Below, one piece after another: positions 7,980 to 15,103 of a DNA stretch of 64,000 bases. The stretch comes from Ruminococcus sp. AM36-2AA. Its GTDB lineage: Bacteria > Bacillota > Clostridia > Lachnospirales > Lachnospiraceae. The first letter of the stretch is position 1. Every line of letters starts with the position of its first letter. Where the stretch lies: positions 1 through 64,000 of the forward strand of contig NZ_QTYB01000005.1 of the NCBI RefSeq assembly GCF_003461955.1. Reading direction: 5' to 3'. The notes below the pieces were generated by a model. It was not told where the DNA came from. It made no database searches and was given only the letters and a program-made list of their open reading frames with translations. The translations under genes and the position numbers were made by a program.

Positions 7980-9308
7980 TCAGCCTTCATTTGCTGCTTT
8001 GTACTCTTTTGCCCATCCGTCAACAAATGCAGTTTTCACAGCATCCCACTCGCCGGTACCCTGTGCATACTCAAGCATTGCACTGCCGACCTGGTTTTTC
8101 CACTCTTCAGAAGGCATGGTTGTAAAGTTCCATGAAACCGGAGTTTTACCAGCTTTTACATATTCGTCGGCTGCTTTTACAAGCGGATTTGTGGACTCAT
8201 AATTCTCATCAAAGGTCTTGAATGGTGTTGTAAATCCCATTTCCTGGCTTATAGATTCTCTTCCTTCATCACTTGTGATAACCCAGCTGAGGAAATCAAG
8301 AGTTGCCTGGATATCCTTCTCATCTGCTTTTTTGTTTACGCACCAGTAGTTCTCACTGCCTGTGCAAAGTCCCTGGTCCTCTTCACCATCTACACCAATA
8401 TAGATTGGAAGCATTCCCATATCCTCGTCTGCTACTTCGTTATCTTTGATGTTATCATAAGCCCAGGTTCCATTCTGATAGAACACAGCCTCTCCAAGAC
8501 CAAATTCAGCATTTGCATCATCGATAGTCTTGCTGGAAAGAAGGCTTGGCTCACAGGTAGAATCTGTAATATAAAGGTCAAACAGGTTCTTGAAGTTGTC
8601 AAGATAGGTCCCTTTGATCGCATCTGTGGATGTGATTCCGTCTTCTTTGTACTCATAATAGATTGGAAGGTTTGCAAGGTGTGTCTTGAAGCGCCAGTCA
8701 CTGGAAGAATCAAAGCCTGCGGAAGTAAATGCACCGTCAACTCCAAGGTCATCTTTCTTAGCCTGGATATCATCTGCAACCTTCTTTAATGTCTCAAAAT
8801 TGTTGATCTCATCTGCAGACTTGATCACAGCGCCATCCATCTCACAATATTTCTTAAGAAGCGCTTTGTTGTAAATAATTCCATATGTTTCAATTACATA
8901 TGCGATACCGTCAACTGCACCGCTGTCATCCTTCAGTACAAAATCATCGCTTTCTACATTTTTGTAAACATCGCTGTCCTTCAGGTCATAGCAATAATCC
9001 TTCCAGGATGCAAGTCCAACCGGTCCGTTAACCTGGAACAGTGTCGGAACCTCATCCTTGGCCATCTCTGATTTCAGAGTAGACTCGTAAGTTCCGGAAG
9101 CAGCTGTAACAACGGTAACCGGTACACCAGTCTCATCGGTGTATTTCTTTGCCAGGTCTGACCACTGATCTGCCTGCTCCGGTTTAAAGTTCAGATAGTA
9201 AACAGAACCTTCACTGTCATCCCCCTTTGCCATAGCCGGAACTGCCGGGATCATGGTAGCTGCCATTAATGCTGCAAGACCAAATGCTGTTGCTTTTTTC
9301 ATTCTCAT
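7980..9308 (-). CDS. Sugar ABC transporter substrate-binding protein, apparently not lipidated
   Basis: A 442-residue family 1 binding protein that should deliver an oligosaccharide to the two downstream permeases. The N-terminus has a basic start, a hydrophobic core (about 8-24) and an Ala-rich AVPAMA-K cleavage site, but no Cys near it, so it looks like a type I signal peptide rather than a lipoprotein one. That is unusual for a Gram-positive binding protein, which would normally need an anchor. An AAAGGAGAGG ribosome site precedes the start. A long AT-rich leader with a 20-bp perfect inverted repeat lies upstream. Confidence 0.9.
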   Translation of the reverse strand: MRMKKATAFGLAALMAATMIPAVPAMAKGDDSEGSVYYLNFKPEQADQWSDLAKKYTDETGVPVTVVTAASGTYESTLKSEMAKDEVPTLFQVNGPVGLASWKDYCYDLKDSDVYKNVESDDFVLKDDSGAVDGIAYVIETYGIIYNKALLKKYCEMDGAVIKSADEINNFETLKKVADDIQAKKDDLGVDGAFTSAGFDSSSDWRFKTHLANLPIYYEYKEDGITSTDAIKGTYLDNFKNLFDLYITDSTCEPSLLSSKTIDDANAEFGLGEAVFYQNGTWAYDNIKDNEVADEDMGMLPIYIGVDGEEDQGLCTGSENYWCVNKKADEKDIQATLDFLSWVITSDEGRESISQEMGFTTPFKTFDENYESTNPLVKAADEYVKAGKTPVSWNFTTMPSEEWKNQVGSAMLEYAQGTGEWDAVKTAFVDGWAKEYKAANEG

Positions 9309-9353
9309 AATCGTACCTCTCCTTTACCTTAAATGATATTCAACTTGTTCTGA

Positions 9354-9385
9354 AGATATGCTTAAAACGTCCCTTTTGCATATCT
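9354..9385. promoter_or_regulatory. Short inverted repeat in the binding-protein leader
   Basis: AGATATGC and GCATATCT are 8-bp complements about 16 nt apart, some 45 bp upstream of the binding-protein start. It could be an operator half-site pair or a leader hairpin. Confidence 0.35.
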
Positions 9386-9448
9386 CTGACCGATAAGCTT
9401 CAAATCAGCTTCTCGATTAACTTGATGTTATTGTAAATCGAAGAGGTC

Positions 9449-9504
9449 ATTTTCACTATATAAAAAAACCAAGAAACATGTTGATTTTTTTATATAGTGA
9501 AAAT
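9449..9504. promoter_or_regulatory. 20-bp perfect inverted repeat, candidate operator
   Basis: Arms 9449-9468 and 9485-9504 are exact complements (ATTTTCACTATATAAAAAAA and its partner) around a 16-nt loop. It lies between the fba terminator and the ABC operon, about 140-195 bp upstream of the binding-protein start. It is too AT-rich and too far from a stop codon to be the fba terminator, which is separate. A YesN/AraC-type or LacI-type site is possible. Confidence 0.55.
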
Positions 9505-9523
9505 ATTGACATTTTATCATGAA

Positions 9524-9563
9524 AAAAGAAGCCGGAACAGGCTTGCTCCCATTCCGGCTTCTT
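9524..9563 (-). terminator. Rho-independent terminator of fba
   Basis: GAAGCCGGAA (9528-9537) pairs with TTCCGGCTTC (9552-9561); on the minus strand the stem is followed by CTTTTTTC. It begins 22 bp past the fba stop codon. Confidence 0.88.
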
Positions 9564-9584
9564 TCATATATTATTTTCGATTCA

Positions 9585-10448
9585 TCATGCTTTATTGACA
9601 GATCCGAAAAGCTCCATTTTCTCTTTAACAGTAGCTTTGATTGCTTCTGCGCCAGGTGCAAGAAGCTTACGTGGGTCATATCCTTTACCCTGCAGGTCTT
9701 TACCCTCTTCAATGTATTTACGTGTAGCCTCTGCAAATGCAAGCTGGCACTCTGTATTAACATTGATCTTGGAAACACCAAGGCTGATTGCTTTCTTGAT
9801 CATGTCTGCCGGGATACCTGTACCACCGTGAAGAACAAGCGGCATATCTCCTGTCAGCTGCTGAATAGCATCCAGAGTCTCAAAGCTTAAGCCTTTCCAG
9901 TTAGCCGGATATTTTCCGTGGATGTTACCGATACCAGCTGCAAGGAAGTTGATTCCAAGATCTGCAACCATCTTGCACTCCTTAGGATCAGCACACTCGC
10001 CCATACCAATAACACCGTCTTCCTCGCCGCCGATGGAACCAACCTCTGCCTCAAGAGACATGTTGTGCTCAGCAACGATCTTAACCAGCTCTTTAGTCTT
10101 AGCTACGTTCTCATCGATCGGATAATGAGATCCATCGAACATAATGGAAGAGAAACCAGCCTCAACACATTTCAGGCATCCTTCGTAGCTGCCGTGGTCA
10201 AGATGAAGAGCAACCGGAACAGTGATGTTCAGCTCCTCCATCATACCGTTAACCATACCTACAACAGTCTTATAACCTGTCATATATTTACCAGCACCCT
10301 CGGAAACACCAAGGATAACCGGAGAGTTGAGCTCCTGAGCTGTCTGAAGGATAGCTTTTGTCCACTCAAGGTTGTTGATGTTGAACTGACCAACTGCATA
10401 ATGGCCTGCTTTTGCTTTTTTCAGCATTTCTGTTGCGTTTACTAACAT
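9585..10448 (-). CDS. fba: Class II fructose-1,6-bisphosphate aldolase
   Basis: A 287-residue cytoplasmic enzyme that splits fructose-1,6-bisphosphate into dihydroxyacetone phosphate and glyceraldehyde-3-phosphate. Catalytic Asp84 and the zinc His85 are in LHLDHGS; further metal and phosphate residues lie in EAEVGSIGGEEDG, GIGNIHGKYP, HGGTG and NVNTE. Its full, ordinary length and FbaA-like motifs favour the glycolytic enzyme over tagatose-bisphosphate aldolase, which cannot be fully excluded. It is monocistronic with its own promoter and terminator. The start has a TTAGGAGGATTT ribosome site. Confidence 0.95.
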   Translation of the reverse strand: MLVNATEMLKKAKAGHYAVGQFNINNLEWTKAILQTAQELNSPVILGVSEGAGKYMTGYKTVVGMVNGMMEELNITVPVALHLDHGSYEGCLKCVEAGFSSIMFDGSHYPIDENVAKTKELVKIVAEHNMSLEAEVGSIGGEEDGVIGMGECADPKECKMVADLGINFLAAGIGNIHGKYPANWKGLSFETLDAIQQLTGDMPLVLHGGTGIPADMIKKAISLGVSKINVNTECQLAFAEATRKYIEEGKDLQGKGYDPRKLLAPGAEAIKATVKEKMELFGSVNKA

Positions 10449-10515
10449 GATAAAATCCTCCTAACCTGTATTAGGATACGGAAAAGAACCGTGTCCTTTA
10501 TATCCAACCGTACTC

Positions 10516-10544
10516 ATAATAGCAGATTTCTTTTGGTAAGTCCA
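10516..10544 (-). promoter_or_regulatory. Promoter of fba
   Basis: Minus strand: -35 TGGACT (10539-10544), 17-bp spacer, -10 TATTAT (10516-10521), leaving a leader of about 60 nt. Confidence 0.6.
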
Positions 10545-10599
10545 GTGTTTTGCCAAAAATGCTGGTGTTGTGAGAATTTTATTTTTTTTGAGAAAAAGC

Positions 10600-10628
10600 T
10601 TGCAATTTTAAAAAATGTTATATATAAT
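10600..10628 (+). promoter_or_regulatory. Promoter of tRNA-Tyr
   Basis: -35 TTGCAA (10600-10605), 17-bp spacer, -10 TATAAT (10623-10628), 16 bp before the mature tRNA. Confidence 0.8.
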
Positions 10629-10643
10629 ACACTTGTTGTTCAC

Positions 10644-10725
10644 GGATGGATTCCCGAGTGGCCAAAGGGGGCAGACTGTAAATCTGTTGGCACCGCCTTC
10701 GAAGGTTCGAATCCTTCTCCATCCA
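10644..10725 (+). tRNA. tRNA-Tyr (anticodon GTA)
   Basis: An 82-nt class II tRNA with a long variable arm. The acceptor strands GGATGGA and TCCATCC pair with discriminator A; the anticodon loop CTGTAAA puts GTA at 10678-10680; the T arm contains GGTTCGAATCC. CCA is not encoded, so the CCA-adding enzyme is needed to finish it. Confidence 0.97.
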
Positions 10726-10732
10726 GCGAATT

Positions 10733-10770
10733 TAGCTCTTATATCTTTGAGATGTAGGGGCTATTTTTTT
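10733..10770 (+). terminator. Terminator of tRNA-Tyr
   Basis: A 14-bp stem counting G-U pairs (10733-10746 with 10750-10763), a 3-nt loop and a run of seven T. Confidence 0.92.
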
Positions 10771-10834
10771 GTGAAAAAGGAAACCGCAAAGGGGCACAAG
10801 GCCGCGCCCCTCTGCACACCCCTGGGCCTTTTTT
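10771..10834 (+). repeat. Paired-hairpin intergenic element, copy 1
   Basis: Begins right after the T-run of the tRNA terminator with GTGAAAAAGGAAACCGC. Two mutually exclusive stems are possible: GCAAAGGGGC with GCGCCCCTCTGC, or AAGGCC with GGCCTT followed by T6. A second copy on the minus strand (41271-41335) has AAAGCC with GGCTTT at the second stem, so both bases of a pair changed. This looks like a tandem terminator or an attenuator-like switch. Confidence 0.7.
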
Positions 10835-10885
10835 AAGGAGTTCTTGGTTGTGGAGGACGGGAGGGTGTTGACTTTTGTCTGTATG

Positions 10886-10977
10886 CTTCGGTGTTGGACG
10901 TGGGACGCTGTGCCGAACTGGTTGCTGTATTCTTCGGTGTTGCATGTGAGGCGTTATGCCGATACAGCCACGTTTTC
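10886..10977. repeat. 46-bp degenerate tandem repeats, copy B
   Basis: CTTCGGTGTTG recurs at 10886 and 10932 (46-bp period) with similar sequence between, matching the array at 103-320. The stretch 10835-11032 has no supportable gene. Confidence 0.7.
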
Positions 10978-11032
10978 ACAATTCAGGACAGGACGCAAAC
11001 GTCCGCTTCCGTCCCTTGCGGTTGGAGTTTCA

Positions 11033-11234
11033 GCCGGGGATGTGGCATCGGTTCGGGCTGCTGTGGAGGAGGTGTGATACTGCTTGGGCTGCGGGAATCG
11101 GCGTTATTGTGCCAGGGGCTGCTGTTTGAGCCGAAGGCGAGTTCAGCCCCTGGCACAATGATTTTAGCCGATTCACGGAGCCTTAGCAGTATCCGCCGAC
11201 GGAGCCCTGCCCGAACCGATGTCACATCCCCGGC
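11033..11234 (+). repeat. Giant nested inverted repeat, copy B
   Basis: Outer arms 11033-11058 and 11209-11234 pair along 26 bp with one mismatch; the middle stem GATACTGCT pairs with AGCAGTATC; the apical stem GTGCCAGGGGCT (11109-11120) pairs with 11145-11156; the loop reads TGTTTGAGC...GCGAGTT. Architecture is identical to copies A and C. Confidence 0.88.
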
Positions 11235-11306
11235 GTACGTTCGTTCCACCATCCCAGCGTACGCTCCTTCCACCATCCCAGCGTACGCTCCTTCCACCCT
11301 GCGCAC
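11235..11306. repeat. 24-bp tandem repeats
   Basis: Three units starting at 11235, 11259 and 11283, each starting GTACG(T/C)TC and reading on through CTTCCACC- or GTTCCACC-like sequence; the third diverges at its end. They abut the right arm of giant hairpin B. Confidence 0.85.
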
Positions 11307-11322
11307 ACTCCTTCCATGCACA

Positions 11323-11360
11323 GAAAAAGACGGCCACCCCAAACCGAGACAGCCGCCTTT
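11323..11360 (-). terminator. Probable terminator of the 2-hydroxyacid dehydrogenase gene
   Basis: On the minus strand AAAGGCGGCT pairs imperfectly with GGCCGTCTTTTT, ending in a T-run, 44 bp past the stop codon. Confidence 0.5.
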
Positions 11361-11403
11361 CCCTCACACATCATACATAGGAAATCGAAACATCGAAAAA
11401 TAC

Positions 11404-12369
11404 TTATTTATTAACTCTGTTAACTGTATTACCAGCCAGAAAAGCCTTGATATTATCAACCGTAATATCCATAATTCTCTGTCTGGAAGCCTGCGCAGCC
11501 CAGGAAATATGCGGAGTGATGATGCAGTTCTTAGCCTTAAGAAGCGGGTTATCCCCTTTGATCGGCTCAGTAGAAACAACATCAAGACCAGCAGCATAAA
11601 CCTTGCCACTGTTCAGAGCATCCGCAAGATCCTGCTCAACAACCAGCTGACCACGGCTGTTGTTGATAAGGATAACACCATCCTTCATCTTCGCGATATT
11701 CTCTTTATTGATCATACCCTCTGTCTCCGGGAAAAGCGGGCAGTGAAGGAAGATCACATCAGACTGTGCAAACAGCTCGTCAAGAGAAACATACTCAGCA
11801 AGCTTTGCGCCAGCCTCACTCTGATAAGCATCATAAGCAAGAACCTTCATATCCAGCGCATTCAGAAGCTTGGCAGTAGCCTGTCCAATTCTACCAAGGC
11901 CAATGATACCGGCAGTCTTTCCATAAAGCTCGATCATCGGATAATCCCAGTAGCACCAGTCTGCATTATTTTCCCATTTACCAGCCTTAACAGTCTCATC
12001 ATGATGACCATAGTGAGAACAGATCTCAAGAAGAAGGCCAAGAGCATACTGACCAACGATCTGGGTTCCGTAGGTAGGCACATTTACAACCGGAATGTCT
12101 TTTTCTTTTGCATAGTTGTAATCCACTACATTATAGCCGGTAGCCAGAACAGCGATCAGCTTGATATTCGGGCATTTGTCAATTGTCTCTTTGGAGATCG
12201 GAGTTTTATTGATGATAACGATCTCAGCGTCTCCGATACGCTCAGCGATCAGCGGGGATTCCTCATAGGAAGTTCTGTCATAAACAGTAACCTCTCCAAG
12301 CTCTTTTAATGCGTCCCAGCTTAAATCTCCAGGGTTCTCTGTGTAGCCATCCAATACAACAATCTTCAT
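11404..12369 (-). CDS. D-isomer-specific 2-hydroxyacid dehydrogenase (hydroxypyruvate/glyoxylate reductase-like)
   Basis: A 321-residue NAD(P)H-dependent cytoplasmic enzyme that interconverts 2-oxo acids and D-2-hydroxy acids. The Rossmann motif GLGRIGQAT is central; catalytic Arg, Glu and His appear in NNSRGQ, DVVSTEP and TPHISWAA. The N-terminus MKIVVLDGYTENPGDLSW resembles the HprA/glycerate dehydrogenase branch. ATG at 12369 has an AGGTGAG ribosome site. It is the last gene of the rraA-like-pxpB-pxpC set, about 100 bp after pxpC with two hairpins between. In context it may reduce glyoxylate or pyruvate released by the aldolase-like protein; that is inference. Confidence 0.85.
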   Translation of the reverse strand: MKIVVLDGYTENPGDLSWDALKELGEVTVYDRTSYEESPLIAERIGDAEIVIINKTPISKETIDKCPNIKLIAVLATGYNVVDYNYAKEKDIPVVNVPTYGTQIVGQYALGLLLEICSHYGHHDETVKAGKWENNADWCYWDYPMIELYGKTAGIIGLGRIGQATAKLLNALDMKVLAYDAYQSEAGAKLAEYVSLDELFAQSDVIFLHCPLFPETEGMINKENIAKMKDGVILINNSRGQLVVEQDLADALNSGKVYAAGLDVVSTEPIKGDNPLLKAKNCIITPHISWAAQASRQRIMDITVDNIKAFLAGNTVNRVNK

Positions 12370-12421
12370 ATTCGTACTCACCTTTCTTAAAAAAATTTTG
12401 TGGTATGTATGATTAATCTGT

Positions 12422-12489
12422 AAAGCGGATATTCGCAATCCGCTTTCGCTACTTGCTCATGAATTCAGATTGATCAGCAATCTGAATTC
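12422..12489. other. Two hairpins between pxpC and the dehydrogenase gene
   Basis: A 9-bp stem AAAGCGGAT/ATCCGCTTT (12422-12446) and a 12-bp perfect stem GAATTCAGATTG/CAATCTGAATTC (12461-12489) that spans the pxpC stop codon. Neither has a minus-strand T-run, so transcript processing or stabilisation is more likely than termination. The 17-mer at 12423-12439 recurs inverted at 31612-31628 beside tilS. Confidence 0.6.
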
Positions 12490-13424
12490 AGTCTTTCATC
12501 CAGAGCATTCAGCTCATTCAGCTCACGGATATACAGATCCTGGGCAAGATCCAGACTCACCTCAATAAAACGGATCTTCTGTCCAGGCCGGGCCTGGGCA
12601 ATCTTTGCAAAATCCACCGTGATCACAGTACCGATCTTCGGATAGCCGCCTGTACTCTGACGGTCAGCCAGCATAATGATCGGCTGTCCGTTTAACGGAA
12701 CCTGGATCGATCCCATGGAAATACCATCTGTATTGATGTTGCCATCACCAGCATGCTCTACCGGCTCTCTCTCAATACGGCATCCCATACGGTCAAACTC
12801 ATTGGTAATAGTACCGCTGTACCAGAAAAACTTGCGGACGCCCTCTTCTGTAAACTCATTCTCCTGGGGTCCCAGAACCACACGGAGAACCACCTCATCA
12901 GAAGGATAAATTTCCGCCGGAACCTGACGAAGTTCCATATTCGGAAGCTCTGTCCTTGGTGCGGTAAACTCGATGGTGTCACCTTTTTCCAGCTTTCTTC
13001 CCTCAGCACCACCAATGTGGTTACGAAGAAGTGTGGACTTGCTTCCCATCACAAGGGGAATATCCAGACCGCCTGCAAAAGCGATATATCCACGACTGCC
13101 GTTTCTGGCACCTGCAAACATCAGCTTCTGGCCTTTTTTTACAAGAACTGCCTTATACATCGGGAAAGGCTGTCCGTCCAGCATCGGTGTCAGATCTCCA
13201 CCTGTCACCGCTATGATATTATCACTGGTAAAAGTAAGGGTTGGTCCGATAAAAGTCATCTCCAGAGCACCCTCTGTTTTTTTATTGCCTACCAGCAGAT
13301 TGGCAATGTGGAAAGCACGCGGGTCCATGGCACCGGATGTGGAAACACCAAATGCCTGATTTCCGAATCTTCCCTCGTCCTGAACAGTGGTCAGGATCCC
13401 GCCGTTTTCAACTGTAATTCCCAT
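12474..13424 (-). CDS. pxpC: 5-oxoprolinase subunit PxpC (KipA/biotin-dependent carboxyltransferase family)
   Basis: A 316-residue subunit of the ATP-dependent 5-oxoprolinase PxpABC, which opens pyroglutamate to glutamate. Family features include VQDEGRFG near the N-terminus, SGAMDPRAFHIANLLVGN, and ADRQSTGGYPKIGTV near the C-terminus. Its length is normal. It starts 16 bp after pxpB. The same fold occurs in allophanate and urea-carboxylase hydrolases, so ring-opening of another cyclic amide is possible. Together with PxpB and the separately placed PxpA it gives a complete three-subunit set. Confidence 0.9.
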   Translation of the reverse strand: MGITVENGGILTTVQDEGRFGNQAFGVSTSGAMDPRAFHIANLLVGNKKTEGALEMTFIGPTLTFTSDNIIAVTGGDLTPMLDGQPFPMYKAVLVKKGQKLMFAGARNGSRGYIAFAGGLDIPLVMGSKSTLLRNHIGGAEGRKLEKGDTIEFTAPRTELPNMELRQVPAEIYPSDEVVLRVVLGPQENEFTEEGVRKFFWYSGTITNEFDRMGCRIEREPVEHAGDGNINTDGISMGSIQVPLNGQPIIMLADRQSTGGYPKIGTVITVDFAKIAQARPGQKIRFIEVSLDLAQDLYIRELNELNALDERLNSDC

Positions 13425-13440
13425 ATCATGACCTCCGTTC

Positions 13441-14169
13441 TCAATCCTGTGGCGTATAGGTTTTCACTTTATAGGTACCGTTTTCCACGTCTCTTCGGAT
13501 CTGATCATACTCTGCTTTTGTGACAGGAACATGTTTTACCCAGTCACCGGCACGTACAAGGAACGGATCTTCCTTTGCAAAATTGCAGATATCAAGAGGT
13601 GTGCTTCCGATAATATTCCATCCACAAGGCTGCTCAAAAGGAATAAAATCAGACAGTGCCAGCTGAACTACGATGGATCTCGCCGGGATCTTCACTCGCG
13701 GAGAAGTTCTTCTCTTAAAGCTGAACGGCTCATCAAATCTGGCCATATACGGATGTCCCGGTGCAAAACCAAGCATATATACATAGTACTCATGCTGGGA
13801 ATGCTTGCGGATGATCTCCTCCGTAGTGGTATTCTCAAGCTCTGCGCAATATTCCAGATCCGGTCCGGTCTCGCCGCCATAATAAACCGGGATCTCTTTT
13901 ACTACCTTCTTCGTTGTTGTGGAAACTTCATGCATGTCCGCAATTCTCTTTTCCAGTTCTTCCACCAGTTTGGAATAACGGATCACCTCCGGGCGGTAAT
14001 GTACGATCAGCGCACAGTAGGTAGGAACTGTTTCCACCATGCCTTCAATTGGAGATTCTTTTAATTTTTCATCCAGCGCACGTACCTTGGCATTTACCTC
14101 AAGACTGATCACGCTGCCGAATTCAACGGAAACTGCTCTGTCTCCTGCGATCAGGAACTTCACATCCAT
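13441..14169 (-). CDS. pxpB: 5-oxoprolinase subunit PxpB (KipI family)
   Basis: A 242-residue partner of PxpC. The family hallmark EYYVYMLGFAPGHPYMARFDE lies about mid-protein, followed by PRVKIPARSIV and the C-terminal GWNIIGSTP. In the enzyme, PxpA, B and C are all needed for ATP-dependent cleavage of the lactam. Bacillus KipI also inhibits kinase KinA, but the presence of PxpA and C here points to the oxoprolinase role. It lies between the RraA-like gene and pxpC; the AGGTATATCTG stretch before it is a modest ribosome site. Confidence 0.9.
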   Translation of the reverse strand: MDVKFLIAGDRAVSVEFGSVISLEVNAKVRALDEKLKESPIEGMVETVPTYCALIVHYRPEVIRYSKLVEELEKRIADMHEVSTTTKKVVKEIPVYYGGETGPDLEYCAELENTTTEEIIRKHSQHEYYVYMLGFAPGHPYMARFDEPFSFKRRTSPRVKIPARSIVVQLALSDFIPFEQPCGWNIIGSTPLDICNFAKEDPFLVRAGDWVKHVPVTKAEYDQIRRDVENGTYKVKTYTPQD

Positions 14170-14253
14170 TCAGATATACCTCCGTTCTTTATTGACAAAA
14201 AGGCCCGTCATATGTGGTGACAGACCTTCCTGCATGAACCTTATCTTATTCGG

Positions 14254-14937
14254 TTAGTCTACAAATTCAAATCCGACTTTTTTAAGAGCTTCATCAACCC
14301 ATGGACGCGGCCACTCACCACGTGTCAGGATTCCCTCAAGCTGTTTTTCTTCGCCTGCATGATAATTTCTTGCAATCTCAGCAAGCTCTGCTGTATGCTC
14401 ATCTGGTTTGATTGCCAGAAGTCCATCAGAGTCTCCTACGATGATATCACCAGGATTGATCACGATTCCTGCGAAGGATACCGGGAAGTTCATCTCTCCC
14501 GGGCCGTTTTTGTATGGTCCGTTTGGTGTGATGCCTTTTGCATATACCGGGAAATCCATCTGGCTTAATGTGTAGCTGTCACGAACACATCCGTCGATGA
14601 TGATTCCTGCGATTCCTCTGGATTTTGCATAATTGCTCATGATCTCACCACAAAGTGCTCTGCTCATGCTTCCCTTATTTGCAAGAACGATAACATCTCC
14701 TGGCTGAGCCATATCCAGAGCTTTGTGGAACAGAAGGTTATCTCCTGCCGGTGCGTTTACTGTAAATGCGGTTCCCAGAAGTCTTGCCTTCGGGTTCAGC
14801 GGATAAATGCTGGAATCTACAGCAGCGATTCTTCCACAGTTATCATCAATATTTGCAACCGGAATTCCACGGAATGCTTCTACTAATTCTTTTGACGGTC
14901 TTTCAAAGTTTCGTCTGATTCTACATCCTAATGACAT
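14254..14937 (-). CDS. RraA-family protein, probable HMG/HOG-type aldolase
   Basis: A 227-residue protein of the RraA/MenG-like fold. The family covers the RNase E inhibitor RraA and metal-dependent aldolases that split 4-hydroxy-4-methyl-2-oxoglutarate or 4-carboxy-4-hydroxy-2-oxoadipate. The aldolase Arg-Asp pair is present in IDGCVRDSYTL, about 21 residues after a Gly (CGEIMSN), which favours enzyme over RNase inhibitor; so does its operon with pxpB, pxpC and a dehydrogenase. Start at 14937 has an AAGAGAGG ribosome site. It is the first gene of its transcript, divergent from the LysR gene. The substrate is unknown. Confidence 0.82.
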   Translation of the reverse strand: MSLGCRIRRNFERPSKELVEAFRGIPVANIDDNCGRIAAVDSSIYPLNPKARLLGTAFTVNAPAGDNLLFHKALDMAQPGDVIVLANKGSMSRALCGEIMSNYAKSRGIAGIIIDGCVRDSYTLSQMDFPVYAKGITPNGPYKNGPGEMNFPVSFAGIVINPGDIIVGDSDGLLAIKPDEHTAELAEIARNYHAGEEKQLEGILTRGEWPRPWVDEALKKVGFEFVD

Positions 14938-15028
14938 ATGAAAACCTCTCTTCTTTTGATTTTCTTTTTAAGTTGTATTTATCATATCATACAAGCTTAC
15001 TATTGAATAACGAATAATTTCTCTGTAT

Positions 15029-15049
15029 AATATAAATAATTTTTATATT
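15029..15049. promoter_or_regulatory. AT-rich inverted repeat in the LysR/rraA-like divergent region
   Basis: AATATAAA (15029-15036) and TTTATATT (15042-15049) lie between the divergent genes, where a LysR regulator normally binds. The exact T-N11-A box was not settled. Confidence 0.45.
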
Positions 15050-15103
15050 GTTTTGAAATTCTCTTTATTTCCATAGATATACATAAGAAAAGGAGCTGAT
15101 CAT

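Noticed and set aside
10891-12309. A 472-codon open frame on the plus strand
   Set aside because: It crosses giant hairpin B and then runs antisense through the 2-hydroxyacid dehydrogenase gene; no ribosome site and no domain.
14254-14937. RraA-like protein as an RNase E inhibitor
   Set aside because: The aldolase Arg-Asp pair and the catabolic neighbours point to an enzyme, so the inhibitor label was not used.
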